DNA of 64,000 nucleotides from Bombella saccharophila (GTDB lineage Bacteria; Pseudomonadota; Alphaproteobacteria; Acetobacterales; Acetobacteraceae), in NCBI RefSeq assembly GCF_026385475.1, contig NZ_JANIDW010000004.1, forward strand, positions 21,335-85,334. Direction: 5' to 3'. Below are positions 1 through 8,835 of the stretch, piece by piece. How positions within the stretch are numbered: position 1 is the stretch's first letter; every line of letters begins with the position of its first letter. The notes under the pieces are model-generated. The model saw only the letters and a list, made by a program, of their open reading frames with translations, ran no database searches and was not told the origin of the DNA. A program made the position numbers and the translations under genes.

Positions 1-294
1 TCTTGTATCGCCCTGCGTCTTTAAGAACCGCACCGCCCCTTTAATGGCCAAATTATTGGATTCAGTCGCCCCCGAGGTCCATATCACCTCATGAGGGCTC
101 ACCTGCAAAAGCTGCGCCATCTCCTGGCGAGCCTCCTCTATGGCCTCCTCCGCCGCACGGCCAAGCTGATGCACACTCCCAGCATTACCAAAGGACGCCG
201 TAAAATAGGGCAGCATGGCCTCTATAACACGCGGGTCACAGGGGGTTGTCGCGAGGTAATCTAAATAGATAACCTCCTGCTTATCCGCCTTCAT
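1..294 (-). CDS. Cysteine desulfurase, IscS/NifS type (partial)
   Basis: Only the first 98 codons lie in the window; the gene runs off the left edge. The N-terminus ([14 protein letters not shown]) and the segment [14 protein letters not shown] are typical of class V, PLP-dependent cysteine desulfurases, which pass sulfur from L-cysteine to iron-sulfur cluster or thiolation machinery. The ATG at 294 overlaps the TGA of the upstream desulfurase gene (ATGA), so the two are translationally coupled. The catalytic lysine and cysteine are outside the window. In many alphaproteobacteria this position precedes sufBCDS, which is inferred and cannot be checked here. Confidence 0.9.
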   Translation of the reverse strand, partial: MKADKQEVIYLDYLATTPCDPRVIEAMLPYFTASFGNAGSVHQLGRAAEEAIEEARQEMAQLLQVSPHEVIWTSGATESNNLAIKGAVRFLKTQGDTR

Positions 295-1469
295 AACGTA
301 GTACGATTTTGTAAGAGGCCACGCTCGGCAAATCGCTGCGCCATACGGCTATAAGCCTGCCCAAAGGCACGCACATGCTCTGCTTGCACATTCCATGGCA
401 GAGAGATGCGAATCGCCTGCCCTGCGCCTTCGCCTTGCCCCATAGCCTCCAACACATGGGAGCGCGCCACTTTGCCGGACGAACAGGCCGAGCCAGCAGA
501 GACGCAATACCCCTCAATATCCAAGGCCATAAGCTGCATCTGCGCCGCTACACCGGGTAGAAGGGCACTCACCGTATTCGGCAAGCGCGGGACGTCACGG
601 CCCATAATGACCGCCCCTGCATGGCAGCAGATGGCCTCTAGCTCATCACGCAATATCTGCAGGCGACTCCATTCTTGCTGCTGGCTTTCCACCAACGCAG
701 CGGCCATGCTGAGATGCGCTGCAAGGGCGGGGGTACCCCCGCGCCGTCCACGCTCTTGCCCCCCACCGGGAAGAAGGGGGGGTAAGGGCCGGTCCTCTGG
801 CAGAAGAAGAGCCCCCGCCCCCATCACCCCGCCCATCTTATGGGCAGATAAAGCAAGGCTCGCCCCTACTAACGCCCCTGACGCCACGGCTTGAGAGAAA
901 GGGTCTGTCCCGCTCATTCGCCCTGCTGCTTGCACCGCATCAATATGCAAATGCGCCCCATATTGGCGGCATAAAGCGGCAATATCCTCCAACGGTGCGT
1001 ACACGCCTGTCTCATTATTCGCCGCCATAATACATACGAGCGCACCTGCCTCTGCTACATGAGAGGCAAGCTGTGTTTCCAAAGCGGCACATTCTATGAG
1101 ACCGTTTTGATCCACCGGAATCACACATGCCTCCGGCGCGGCTTTACGAATGGCGTCATGCTCGGTCGCACCGATGAGGATAGACCGCCCTACCGCATGG
1201 CCAAAACCATGCACGGCAAGCGTATTCGCCTCCGTCCCGCCGGAGGTGAACACACAGCTATCCGCCTCTCGCCCAAAAGCCCCGACAAGCTGTTTGCGTG
1301 CTTGCTCTAGCATCACACGGGCCTTACGCCCTGCTGTATGCACAGAGGCGGGATTGCCCAGCTGGGCCAGCCCCTCATTCAACGCCTGTTGGGCTATGGG
1401 GCGTAACGGCTCTGTCGCATTAGCATCCAAATAAAGCGGGTTATGCTGTGAAGGCGGGGCATGAAGCAT
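291..1469 (-). CDS. Cysteine desulfurase family protein, second tandem copy
   Basis: This 392-residue protein is a full-length class V aminotransferase of the NifS/IscS kind. Visible features are the cofactor region [24 protein letters not shown], the PLP lysine in SAHKMGG (Lys211), [12 protein letters not shown], and the active-site cysteine in SAGSACSSG (Cys329). All catalytic elements are present, so it should release sulfur from cysteine as a protein persulfide. A strong Shine-Dalgarno (AGGAGGAG) lies 5 nt before the ATG. It overlaps the next desulfurase by 4 nt. It is more diverged than its neighbour (for example GGT where SGT is usual), so the two probably serve different sulfur acceptors; that is inference. 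Confidence 0.92.
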   Translation of the reverse strand: MLHAPPSQHNPLYLDANATEPLRPIAQQALNEGLAQLGNPASVHTAGRKARVMLEQARKQLVGAFGREADSCVFTSGGTEANTLAVHGFGHAVGRSILIGATEHDAIRKAAPEACVIPVDQNGLIECAALETQLASHVAEAGALVCIMAANNETGVYAPLEDIAALCRQYGAHLHIDAVQAAGRMSGTDPFSQAVASGALVGASLALSAHKMGGVMGAGALLLPEDRPLPPLLPGGGQERGRRGGTPALAAHLSMAAALVESQQQEWSRLQILRDELEAICCHAGAVIMGRDVPRLPNTVSALLPGVAAQMQLMALDIEGYCVSAGSACSSGKVARSHVLEAMGQGEGAGQAIRISLPWNVQAEHVRAFGQAYSRMAQRFAERGLLQNRTTL

Positions 1470-1573
1470 GGAGACTCCTCCTCTTTCTGCTGCCTCTGAT
1501 AAACCTGACCCTTATAAAGAGACAAACATAATCTGATTTACTTTTTTGAAAAAACCAGCATGTGAGAGTCGAT

Positions 1574-1592
1574 TTTACTAGAAATTAGTAAA
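1574..1592. promoter_or_regulatory. Perfect 7-bp inverted repeat, candidate operator
   Basis: TTTACTA, five bases, then TAGTAAA sits in the 272-bp gap between the leftward desulfurase operon and the rightward hydrolase gene. A palindrome of this size ahead of iron-sulfur genes would suit an Rrf2/IscR-type or other dimeric repressor. No regulator is assigned: the sequence is not a textbook IscR box. The rest of 1470-1741 shows no further clear feature. Confidence 0.35.
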
Positions 1593-1741
1593 GCAAAACC
1601 GATATACAACGCCGATATGCTTCTCTTAGCGGGGCCTATAACCTCACGCTAAGGATGTAAAATCGTGTCTAGTCGTCTGATACAGGGCTGGGCATATCGG
1701 TTCGCACATCACTCTGGGCCTTAAATCATACAGGCAGTAGG

Positions 1742-2491
1742 GTGGACAAAAAGATTGAGAGACGCATGCCTGAAGTCATGTTTGCTGGCCCTGATGGGCG
1801 GCTTGAAGGCCATTATCACCATTCCGAAGACCCTAACGCTCCTCTCGCCCTTGTCATCCACCCCCACCCGCTCCATGGCGGGACGATGAATAACCGCATC
1901 ACTTACACCATGTATCGGCGTTTTCAGATGATGGGGTTTTCCGTCCTGCGTTATAATTCCCGCGGGGTTGGCCGCTCTCAAGGCCGTTATGATGGCGGTA
2001 TTGGGGAAATCTCCGATGCAGCCGCCGCTCTGGACTGGATGCAGATGATTAACCCCAACTCCTCGGAGTTGTGGATTGCTGGCTATTCCTTCGGAGCCTT
2101 TGTAGGGATGCAACTGCTGATGCGCCGGCCAGAAATCCGCGGTTGGATTAGCGTTGCCCCCCCTGCTGATGATTATGACTTCAACTTCCTCGCCCCCTGC
2201 CCCTGTAGCGGGTTAATGATTGCTGGTGGGCGGGATAGCATGGCCCCGGAGCCTGTCATCCGTAAACTGGTTGAGAAGCTCAACACACAAAAGAATGTGA
2301 CGGTGGATTATCGCATCTTCCCAGAGGCAGACCACATCTTCTCCCAGCAAGCGGAGCTGATTGCCGATGCGTTGGAGGACCATGTCACCACCCGGCAGAA
2401 AAACCTCTTTGCACCAGAGCCTGCCTCTATCGCCGCCCCCGCGCTAGAGCATGAAGCAGAGCCAGAACATGCTGAAGAGACCATCGGCTAA
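1742..2491 (+). CDS. Alpha/beta hydrolase
   Basis: This 249-residue protein belongs to a conserved alphaproteobacterial alpha/beta hydrolase family. The oxyanion-loop region HPHPLHGGTMNN and the nucleophile elbow AGYSFGAF (GxSxG) are clear, with a late AxHIF motif (EADHIFSQ) supplying the histidine. The family is often found beside suf/desulfurase genes, as here, but has no established substrate. The frame opens at a GTG (1742), but the ATG at 1766 (MPEVMFAGPDG) matches the usual family start better. The C-terminal tail is Ala/Glu-rich and probably disordered. Confidence 0.85.
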   Translation: MDKKIERRMPEVMFAGPDGRLEGHYHHSEDPNAPLALVIHPHPLHGGTMNNRITYTMYRRFQMMGFSVLRYNSRGVGRSQGRYDGGIGEISDAAAALDWMQMINPNSSELWIAGYSFGAFVGMQLLMRRPEIRGWISVAPPADDYDFNFLAPCPCSGLMIAGGRDSMAPEPVIRKLVEKLNTQKNVTVDYRIFPEADHIFSQQAELIADALEDHVTTRQKNLFAPEPASIAAPALEHEAEPEHAEETIG

Positions 2492-2531
2492 GCGATCCCC
2501 CTTGCTATAGACTATTGAGAAGAGCTTTTTC

Positions 2532-3782
2532 ATGACCGATATCGCGCTTAAAAGCCCTTTCCTGCGGGAAGCTCAGGCCCGTGGGATGATCTTCCAATGC
2601 ACCGATTATGAGGCGTTGGATGCTCTTATGCAGGAAGGCCCCATTACGGCCTATATCGGCTTTGACCCTACAGCTGATTCCCTGCATGTGGGTAATGCGA
2701 TGTCGATTATGATGTTGCGGCTTTTACAAAAGCACGGCCATCACCCTATCGCGCTCATCGGTGGGGGGACGGCGAAAATTGGCGACCCGTCCTTCCGCGA
2801 TGAGGCCCGCTCGCTCATGAGCAACGAGACCATCACCCATAATCTTGCAGGGTTGCGCGCCTCACTGGGGCAATTTTTGGATTTTGATGATGGTCAATGT
2901 CGCCTCGTCAATAATGCGGATTGGTTGGATAAGCTCTCTTACATCAGCCTATTGCAAGATGTTGGGGTGCAATTCTCTGTCAGTCGGATGCTCTCTTTTG
3001 AGAGTGTGAAGCAACGCCTTGAGCGTGAGCAGGGGCTGACCTTCTTAGAGTTCAACTACTCCATCCTTCAGGCATTCGACTTCCGGGAGCTCTATCGCCG
3101 TCATGGGGCCATCCTTCAGATGGGGGGCTCTGACCAATGGGGCAATATCGTCTCCGGCATTGACCTCGCTCGCCGTACCGATGGGGCGCGGCTATTTGGG
3201 CTGACAACACCGCTTGTTACCACCTCCTCTGGGGCTAAGATGGGCAAGTCCGCCAATGGGGCGGTGTGGGTCCGCAAAGAGCGGCGGCCTGTATTTGATT
3301 ACTGGCAGTTCTGGCGCAATACGGAAGATGCGGATATAGGCCGCTTCCTCAAAATGTTTACCGACCTCCCCGTGGAGGAATGTGAACGCCTCGGCGCGCT
3401 GGAAGGGGCAGAGATTAACGAGGCCAAGAAGATTCTGGCTACAGAGGCCACAGCCATCTGCCACGGCCGTGCTGCCGCTGAGGAAGCCGCTGCAACCGCC
3501 CGCACCGTGTTTGAGCAAGGCAGCACACAAGCCGCCCTGCCAGAAGTCACCCTGCCTGCCAGCCTATTTGCCGAGGGCGTACCTGCCTTTAAGCTCTTTG
3601 CAGAGGCAAGCTTAGCCGCCAGCGGGGGCGAGGCACGCCGCCTCATCCGCGGGGGTGGTGCCCGGCTGAATGATGTCGTCATCAAAGATGAGAATCAAAT
3701 CATCACATCTGCCGACCTAACAGACGGCACGCTAAAGCTCTCCTCCGGCAAGAAGAAACATATCCTCATCCGGGTAGAGTAA
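2532..3782 (+). CDS. tyrS: Tyrosyl-tRNA synthetase
   Basis: This 416-residue class I aminoacyl-tRNA synthetase attaches tyrosine to tRNA-Tyr. The HIGH-equivalent is HVGN (52-55) after FDPTADSL. The tyrosine pocket region QMGGSDQWGNI is present, and the KMSKS loop reads KMGKS (236-240), the normal TyrRS variant. An S4 RNA-binding domain follows at the C-terminus (EARRLIRGGGARLN). Length and domain order are those of bacterial TyrRS. It is 40 bp downstream of the hydrolase on the same strand and convergent with the heparinase-like gene. Confidence 0.97.
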   Translation: MTDIALKSPFLREAQARGMIFQCTDYEALDALMQEGPITAYIGFDPTADSLHVGNAMSIMMLRLLQKHGHHPIALIGGGTAKIGDPSFRDEARSLMSNETITHNLAGLRASLGQFLDFDDGQCRLVNNADWLDKLSYISLLQDVGVQFSVSRMLSFESVKQRLEREQGLTFLEFNYSILQAFDFRELYRRHGAILQMGGSDQWGNIVSGIDLARRTDGARLFGLTTPLVTTSSGAKMGKSANGAVWVRKERRPVFDYWQFWRNTEDADIGRFLKMFTDLPVEECERLGALEGAEINEAKKILATEATAICHGRAAAEEAAATARTVFEQGSTQAALPEVTLPASLFAEGVPAFKLFAEASLAASGGEARRLIRGGGARLNDVVIKDENQIITSADLTDGTLKLSSGKKKHILIRVE

Positions 3783-3795
3783 CAGGGCAGCCCTC

Positions 3796-5427
3796 CTAGA
3801 GGGGCACGTGCTCCAGCACCCATTCCACCTTTTGCTGGCGGCGGGGGCGTGTCTCGGCCCCCTCCTTCTCTGTTACAGGTGATGTTAACGTCCGGCCGGG
3901 GCGGGAATAAACGACAATCTGGCGCGTTTCCACCGGTGTGCCGCGGCCCATATACAGGTCGTCCTCCACGGCTATCTCTCCACCTGTTTGATGAAAACGC
4001 CATATCTCAGAGGCTGTATGGAGGATAATCTCTTCATCCTCGCGCTCTACCCGCACATCAGGATGAATATGGAAACGCAGCGCAAAAGACACATCACGCT
4101 CCCCTTCCACACGCTCGCAGCCGCGTAACTCCTCCCCTGAAGGGTCTAAAAAGAGCGAGCGGGACCATATCACCCCATGAGAGGGATAATAGCCATTATG
4201 AGAGAGATGCACGGCGTCTGCTCGGCCCTCTCGCTCTTGCTGGCAACGCACTTGTGAAGGCCGGTGCGTTATATGACCATCCGCCCCAAACCCTGATGAG
4301 GATTCCCCCTCCACAATTAGGGCTGTATGAGCAGCAGACGAGCGCAAGGCGCGTTGCCATCCCCCGCCCATAGCAGAGCCACAATTTACAAATAATCGCT
4401 GCCGATGATGGGAGAACTCAAAAGACAACGTCCCCGCATGGGCCATACGGTCCAACCCGCGCGGTGGGGGTGGGGCTGCATCCACCAATAAAAGGGCCCG
4501 CCCTGCTGTAAGCCGCACAAAACCACCTTGGCTCAAACTCGAGGCAACAATGCGGTAGCGTTCGGCTTGCTCTAACAAAGCGGTAATGGATTTTGCGCCA
4601 TGTTCCTGCGCGCCATTAAAGAGGGCTAGCCCCCCATCGCCATGGCAAAAAGCCCGCAATACTGCACAAGCCCGCCCTAAAGCGACAGAGACGCACTCTG
4701 GTGGCAGCCATTGCAAAACACCGAACATCCCTTGAATCGCAGTAAGTTCCTGCACGCAGCGATATTGCGCTTCCGGGCTACGCTCTGCTGCAATACCCTC
4801 CTCCCCCAGCAGACGGGTCAACACATGGGGAAGTTGCTCCTCAAAGCGTTTAAAAAAGCCATCATAATGAGGCACCGCCATATAGACGGCTAACACCCCA
4901 CGCAGAGCAGCAAGCTCCTCCCAACCTAATGAGGAAAGAGGCAACATTGCCGAGAGCCGCCGTCCATCCTTCACTGCAGCCTCTAACACAATATGCTGTG
5001 TGTTCACTGTAGCGGTGGAAAGGCAGAATTCATAATGCCCGAACCAATTTGCCAAACGGCGGCCTATTACCCCACCCTCCCGCGCAATAGGGTCATTAGG
5101 AGGACGGTCCGCCCATGAGGCCACCATAGAACGCGCCAATAGCCGCGCCCCATTCGTGCCGAACGTACGCAGATCCTTCAACCAATCAAAACTATAGAAC
5201 CAACGCCGTACATCCTCAGGCCAATCATTCTTATGCCAAACATCCCGCATTGGTAGGCGATACGTTTTTTGTGCAAAGCGGAATACACCACCTGTCAGCA
5301 ACGCAGCTTGGTCGATGTCCCCTTCTTCTCGATCCTGATACAAGCAGACAGGGCCAACCTCACCGCGCTGGCGAGCCGGTAAGGAAGCACATAAAAGCCG
5401 AACATACCGCCAGCAGGACTTAAACAA
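3796..5427 (-). CDS. Heparinase II/III family protein
   Basis: The 543-residue protein has the layout of the heparinase II/III-like family. There is an N-terminal alpha-helical region (HKNDWPEDVRRWFYSFDWLKDLRTFGTNG in part) and a C-terminal beta-rich domain (FEFSHHRQRLFVNCGSAMGG, then RPSQV and SHNGYYPSHGVIWSRSLFL). Family members are polysaccharide lyases or cell-envelope glycan enzymes; this copy's substrate is unknown. It starts at TTG 5427, a few bases after a GAGGGGG Shine-Dalgarno, 14 bp after rpe, so the two are one operon. In acetic acid bacteria this pairing with rpe is common (general knowledge, not checked). Confidence 0.85.
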   Translation of the reverse strand: MFKSCWRYVRLLCASLPARQRGEVGPVCLYQDREEGDIDQAALLTGGVFRFAQKTYRLPMRDVWHKNDWPEDVRRWFYSFDWLKDLRTFGTNGARLLARSMVASWADRPPNDPIAREGGVIGRRLANWFGHYEFCLSTATVNTQHIVLEAAVKDGRRLSAMLPLSSLGWEELAALRGVLAVYMAVPHYDGFFKRFEEQLPHVLTRLLGEEGIAAERSPEAQYRCVQELTAIQGMFGVLQWLPPECVSVALGRACAVLRAFCHGDGGLALFNGAQEHGAKSITALLEQAERYRIVASSLSQGGFVRLTAGRALLLVDAAPPPPRGLDRMAHAGTLSFEFSHHRQRLFVNCGSAMGGGWQRALRSSAAHTALIVEGESSSGFGADGHITHRPSQVRCQQEREGRADAVHLSHNGYYPSHGVIWSRSLFLDPSGEELRGCERVEGERDVSFALRFHIHPDVRVEREDEEIILHTASEIWRFHQTGGEIAVEDDLYMGRGTPVETRQIVVYSRPGRTLTSPVTEKEGAETRPRRQQKVEWVLEHVPL

Positions 5428-5441
5428 GCCTCAGCCCCCTC

Positions 5442-6104
5442 TCATGCACGACGTGCGGGGCGGGCCGCAGCGCGCATCCCCTCTATAGCGGCTTTGCGGT
5501 CATCCTTGCCAAAAATAGCAGAGCCTGCCACGAGCATAGTCGCCCCGGCCTCCGTCACCAACGGGGTTGTAGTTTCATCAATCCCACCATCAACGCCTAG
5601 TGTAATATCCCGCCCGCTCTTACGGATCATCTCTGCAAGGGTGCGGATTTTAGCAAGCTGACCATGCAGGAACTTCTGCCCCCCAAAACCGGGATTAACC
5701 GTCATAACCAAGATAATATCGACCATATCCATGACTTCGGACAAAGCCTCTGGTGGGGTTGCAGGACAGATCGCCACCCCTGCTTTACAGCCTAAGGCGT
5801 GGATGGTTTGCAGCGTCCGATGCAGATGAGCATTCCCCTCCACATGCACCGTAATATGATCTGCTCCCGCTTTGGCCGTGGCCTCTAAATACGGGTCCAC
5901 AGGGTCAATCATCAAATGGACATCAAACTTAGCCTGACTATGCGGCCGCAAAGCTTTAATAACCGGCATCCCAAAGGAAATATTAGGCACAAAATGCCCA
6001 TCCATAACATCAAGATGCAACCATGGGGCCTCTACCACCGCGCTCATTTCCTGACGCAGATTAGAGAAATCAGCAGCAAGCAGGCTCGGTGCAATTACAG
6101 GCAT
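5442..6104 (-). CDS. rpe: Ribulose-phosphate 3-epimerase
   Basis: This 220-residue TIM-barrel enzyme interconverts ribulose-5-phosphate and xylulose-5-phosphate in the pentose phosphate pathway. Diagnostic segments are IAPSLLAADFSNL at the N-terminus, HLDVMDGHFVPNISFG with the metal-binding His and Asp, VHLMIDPVDPY, MTVNPGFGGQKF, and VDGGID. The length is normal. It is the first gene of a leftward pair with the heparinase-like protein, and its start lies 150 bp from the TPP riboswitch on the other strand. Confidence 0.97.
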   Translation of the reverse strand: MPVIAPSLLAADFSNLRQEMSAVVEAPWLHLDVMDGHFVPNISFGMPVIKALRPHSQAKFDVHLMIDPVDPYLEATAKAGADHITVHVEGNAHLHRTLQTIHALGCKAGVAICPATPPEALSEVMDMVDIILVMTVNPGFGGQKFLHGQLAKIRTLAEMIRKSGRDITLGVDGGIDETTTPLVTEAGATMLVAGSAIFGKDDRKAAIEGMRAAARPARRA

Positions 6105-6254
6105 ATGCCCCCCATTTTAAGAAAGACTAAATTCATACATCCCGATATTGGCAGAAACAGGCATTTTTACAAGAGAAACCGCCCGCCCCTCCTCCCCCAT
6201 AGGGCTTGTCTCTATTGAACGCACACTCTTATCTCTGCTAACAAAGCATATATG

Positions 6255-6347
6255 TTCCGAGGGGTGCCTTCATCTGCAAGGCTGAGAGGATGGGTAAGGC
6301 CATCCAACCCTTTGAACCTGATCCGGTTCGTACCGGCGAAGGGACAG
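6255..6347 (+). promoter_or_regulatory. TPP (thiamin pyrophosphate) riboswitch
   Basis: The conserved THI-box elements are all present in order: GGGGTGCC near 6261, GCTGAGA at about 6280, CCCTTTGAACCTGATCCGG at about 6308-6326, and the closing GGTTCGTACCGGCGAAGGGA. It lies about 90 nt upstream of a TonB-dependent receptor gene. Binding of thiamin pyrophosphate would turn the downstream uptake operon off. Confidence 0.96.
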
Positions 6348-6359
6348 GAAAATAGTACG

Positions 6360-6430
6360 GATGGGACAACCCCATCTTCCCCTGAACTAACGCCAGCCCA
6401 GCGAACCTTCCCTATCGACCTCTCGAAGGT
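6360..6430 (+). promoter_or_regulatory. Riboswitch expression platform with Shine-Dalgarno-masking stem
   Basis: After the aptamer a small hairpin (GATGGG 6360-6365 with CCCATC 6371-6376) is followed by ACCTTC (6405-6410). ACCTTC is exactly complementary to GAAGGT (6425-6430), part of the Shine-Dalgarno GAAGGTGAAG before the ATG at 6440. No hairpin with a U run was seen, so control is probably at translation initiation. The fold is inferred by eye. Confidence 0.55.
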
Positions 6431-6439
6431 GAAGATTCT

Positions 6440-8833
6440 ATGCGCTTATCTTTTTCTAGCTTACAGGCCCTCCTCTTACTCCCCTTATGTTGCCCCAGCT
6501 TAGCCTTGGCTGAGGAGCAAACAAAAGGCCAACAGACGCACACACCAACACATCCCACCTCACATCCCACCACCTCACATCCCCATGATGTGCAGGCAAA
6601 AGAGGTGGAATATATCACCACCCATGCCACAACGGAGGTCACCCAACGCGGTGGGGGGTTAATCCGCCCTCAACATGGCACGCAATCCATCAGTGAGGTG
6701 GGCCGTAGCTATATGGATGTACAAGCCCCTACGGCTTCGGCTTTTCAGCTTGTCTCCATTTTACCCGGTGCAAATGTTGCTACCTCCGACCCTTTTGGCA
6801 TTTCCCCTAATACGAATATCAGTGTCCGTGGGCTAAATGGGGATGCTATTGGCTATGTCTTAGAGGGTATGCCCCTCAATGATATTGCCTCTTATGGTGG
6901 GTATCCCAACCAATTTGCTGATACAGAGAATTACAGCACCGTTGGGCTGCAACAAAGCTCCTCCGACCTTGATAGCCCCGTCCTCAATGCCGCTGGTGGG
7001 TTGATGAAGCTCTCCTTCCTAGACCCGGCCTTTAAACCCGGCGGGTTTGCCTCTTTCTCATACGGCTCTTTTAACACGCGGCGCGGCTTCCTCCGGCTTG
7101 AGACAGGCGAGATTGGCCATAGTGGCGTCCGCGGCTTTGCCTCTTACTCCAACACCCATACTGATAATTGGCGCAGCGGCGGGTACGACACCCGCCAGCA
7201 TATTGACTTCAAGCTCCTTAAAGAATGGGGGCAGGACAATCGCGCAAGCCTTGTTGGGTCATGGAACAGGACCATCACCAGCTATTATCCCTTCACGTCC
7301 CTCAAGGATTGGAAAACATACGGCACCCATAGCGGTGCCCTCACCCATCATTATGAACCCGGCGATAATAGCTATAATTACTGGCGACTTTCCCGCGACC
7401 CAGAGGAAACGCTCTATGTCGGTGCGCCTGTGCATCTGCGCTTTAACCAGCGTTATAGTTTTGACATCACCCCTTATGCTCAAAGCGCTTATGGTAACTT
7501 CCCGTACGGCTCCCAGCTCTCTGGTACAGGCAATTATTATGGCACCCAGCCTGTCTCCTCCCTCCCTTTAACCGATAATCAAACCGTCCGTTCCGAATAC
7601 ACGCAGCGTAGCTATCGCGCTGGGGTGAATATGGCCTTCCATGCCCGGTATAAATGGAATGATTTCGTTATGGGGTATTGGTATGACTACTCCGATGATA
7701 ACCAACGCCAACCCTTTACCACCGTTAATGATGATGGAAGTTCGGCCAATATTTGGGCCGATAAACGGCGTGACCGTGTGCTAATGCCCAATGGTAACCC
7801 TTACCTTGCGGGGGCCTTTCATACTATGTCGCAGGTCAATGCGCTGTATATAGGCGACCATATCTCCCTCATGCAGGATAGATTAGCGATGGATATTGGC
7901 TTTAAAGAGGTCATGATGCATCGTTGGGGAACAAATGACGTCCCCGGCCCTCAGCGGACCATCTCTAGTAATAAAGCCGAGCCACTGCCGCGCTTTGGCA
8001 TGAGGTGGAACTTTACCAAGCAGGACCAGCTCTTCCTCAACGTCAACACCAACTTCCGCGCCCCAACAGCCTCCAGCTATTACAACCAATATGCTGGGAC
8101 AGATGCGAATGGCAACGCCAATGGCTCCCTCAGCAAAGCGGGGACAAACCATCTTAAAAATGAATATTCCATCGCAGAGGAGTTTGGCTATCGCCGTACG
8201 GGGGAATGGATTACTGCGAGCGTGACCTTCTTTAACTACAATTTCCGCAATCGGCAGATTAAAACAGGGGAGCCCAATAACCCCAATATCTCCACCTCCA
8301 TCAATGCGGGGAAGCAAACCTCACGCGGGGTAGATGTAGAGATTGGCACACGCCCTTGGCATCATCTCAGCCCCTATGCCTCTTTTGAATATCTCCATGC
8401 CACCATCGATAGTAACATTGCCGCTAGGGGGGACCTCCTCCCTACAGCAGGCAAAACGGCTATCCGTAGCCCTCATTTCCAAGCGGGAGCGGGGTTACGC
8501 TATGATGATGGACACTTCTTCAGCATGGTGACGATGCATTATATAAGCCACCAATATGCCACCTTTATGAATGATGAACGCATCCCTGCCATCATGACGG
8601 CAGACCTCGCTTTGGGGTACCGCTTTAACAATATCGGCGTACTCCAAAAACCCACCTTGCGCCTGAACCTGAGCAATTTAAGCAATCAACGTTACCTCTC
8701 TGGTATTAACAGCACCGCTTTTAACGCTCATACGACAACCGGCCTGCATGGGACGCGCATTAAAGGCTCCAGCCCTGATTACTTCATCGGCAGTCCCTTT
8801 GCCGCCCTTGCAAGCTTTACGGCGGGGTTTTGA
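6440..8833 (+). CDS. TonB-dependent receptor, predicted thiamin uptake
   Basis: The 797-residue protein has a signal peptide (MRLSFSSLQALLLLPLCC, cleavage after SLALA) and a His/Thr/Pro-rich linker at about 33-55. A plug domain follows (GTQSISEVGRSYMD, NISVRGLNGDAIGYVLEG), then a long beta-barrel ending in an aromatic residue (ASFTAGF). It should import a scarce ligand through the outer membrane using TonB energy. The TPP riboswitch directly upstream and the kinase and PnuC-like genes downstream point to thiamin or a precursor. Substrate assignment is therefore contextual. Confidence 0.9.
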   Translation: MRLSFSSLQALLLLPLCCPSLALAEEQTKGQQTHTPTHPTSHPTTSHPHDVQAKEVEYITTHATTEVTQRGGGLIRPQHGTQSISEVGRSYMDVQAPTASAFQLVSILPGANVATSDPFGISPNTNISVRGLNGDAIGYVLEGMPLNDIASYGGYPNQFADTENYSTVGLQQSSSDLDSPVLNAAGGLMKLSFLDPAFKPGGFASFSYGSFNTRRGFLRLETGEIGHSGVRGFASYSNTHTDNWRSGGYDTRQHIDFKLLKEWGQDNRASLVGSWNRTITSYYPFTSLKDWKTYGTHSGALTHHYEPGDNSYNYWRLSRDPEETLYVGAPVHLRFNQRYSFDITPYAQSAYGNFPYGSQLSGTGNYYGTQPVSSLPLTDNQTVRSEYTQRSYRAGVNMAFHARYKWNDFVMGYWYDYSDDNQRQPFTTVNDDGSSANIWADKRRDRVLMPNGNPYLAGAFHTMSQVNALYIGDHISLMQDRLAMDIGFKEVMMHRWGTNDVPGPQRTISSNKAEPLPRFGMRWNFTKQDQLFLNVNTNFRAPTASSYYNQYAGTDANGNANGSLSKAGTNHLKNEYSIAEEFGYRRTGEWITASVTFFNYNFRNRQIKTGEPNNPNISTSINAGKQTSRGVDVEIGTRPWHHLSPYASFEYLHATIDSNIAARGDLLPTAGKTAIRSPHFQAGAGLRYDDGHFFSMVTMHYISHQYATFMNDERIPAIMTADLALGYRFNNIGVLQKPTLRLNLSNLSNQRYLSGINSTAFNAHTTTGLHGTRIKGSSPDYFIGSPFAALASFTAGF

Positions 8834-8835
8834 GC

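Noticed and set aside
406..894. 162-codon plus-strand frame opposite the desulfurase gene
   Set aside because: Antisense shadow of a well-supported gene; composition Arg/Pro/Ser-rich as expected from the reverse strand, with no motif.
7047..7571. 174-codon frame inside the TonB receptor gene
   Set aside because: Out-of-frame shadow of the beta-barrel coding sequence with no ribosome-binding site.
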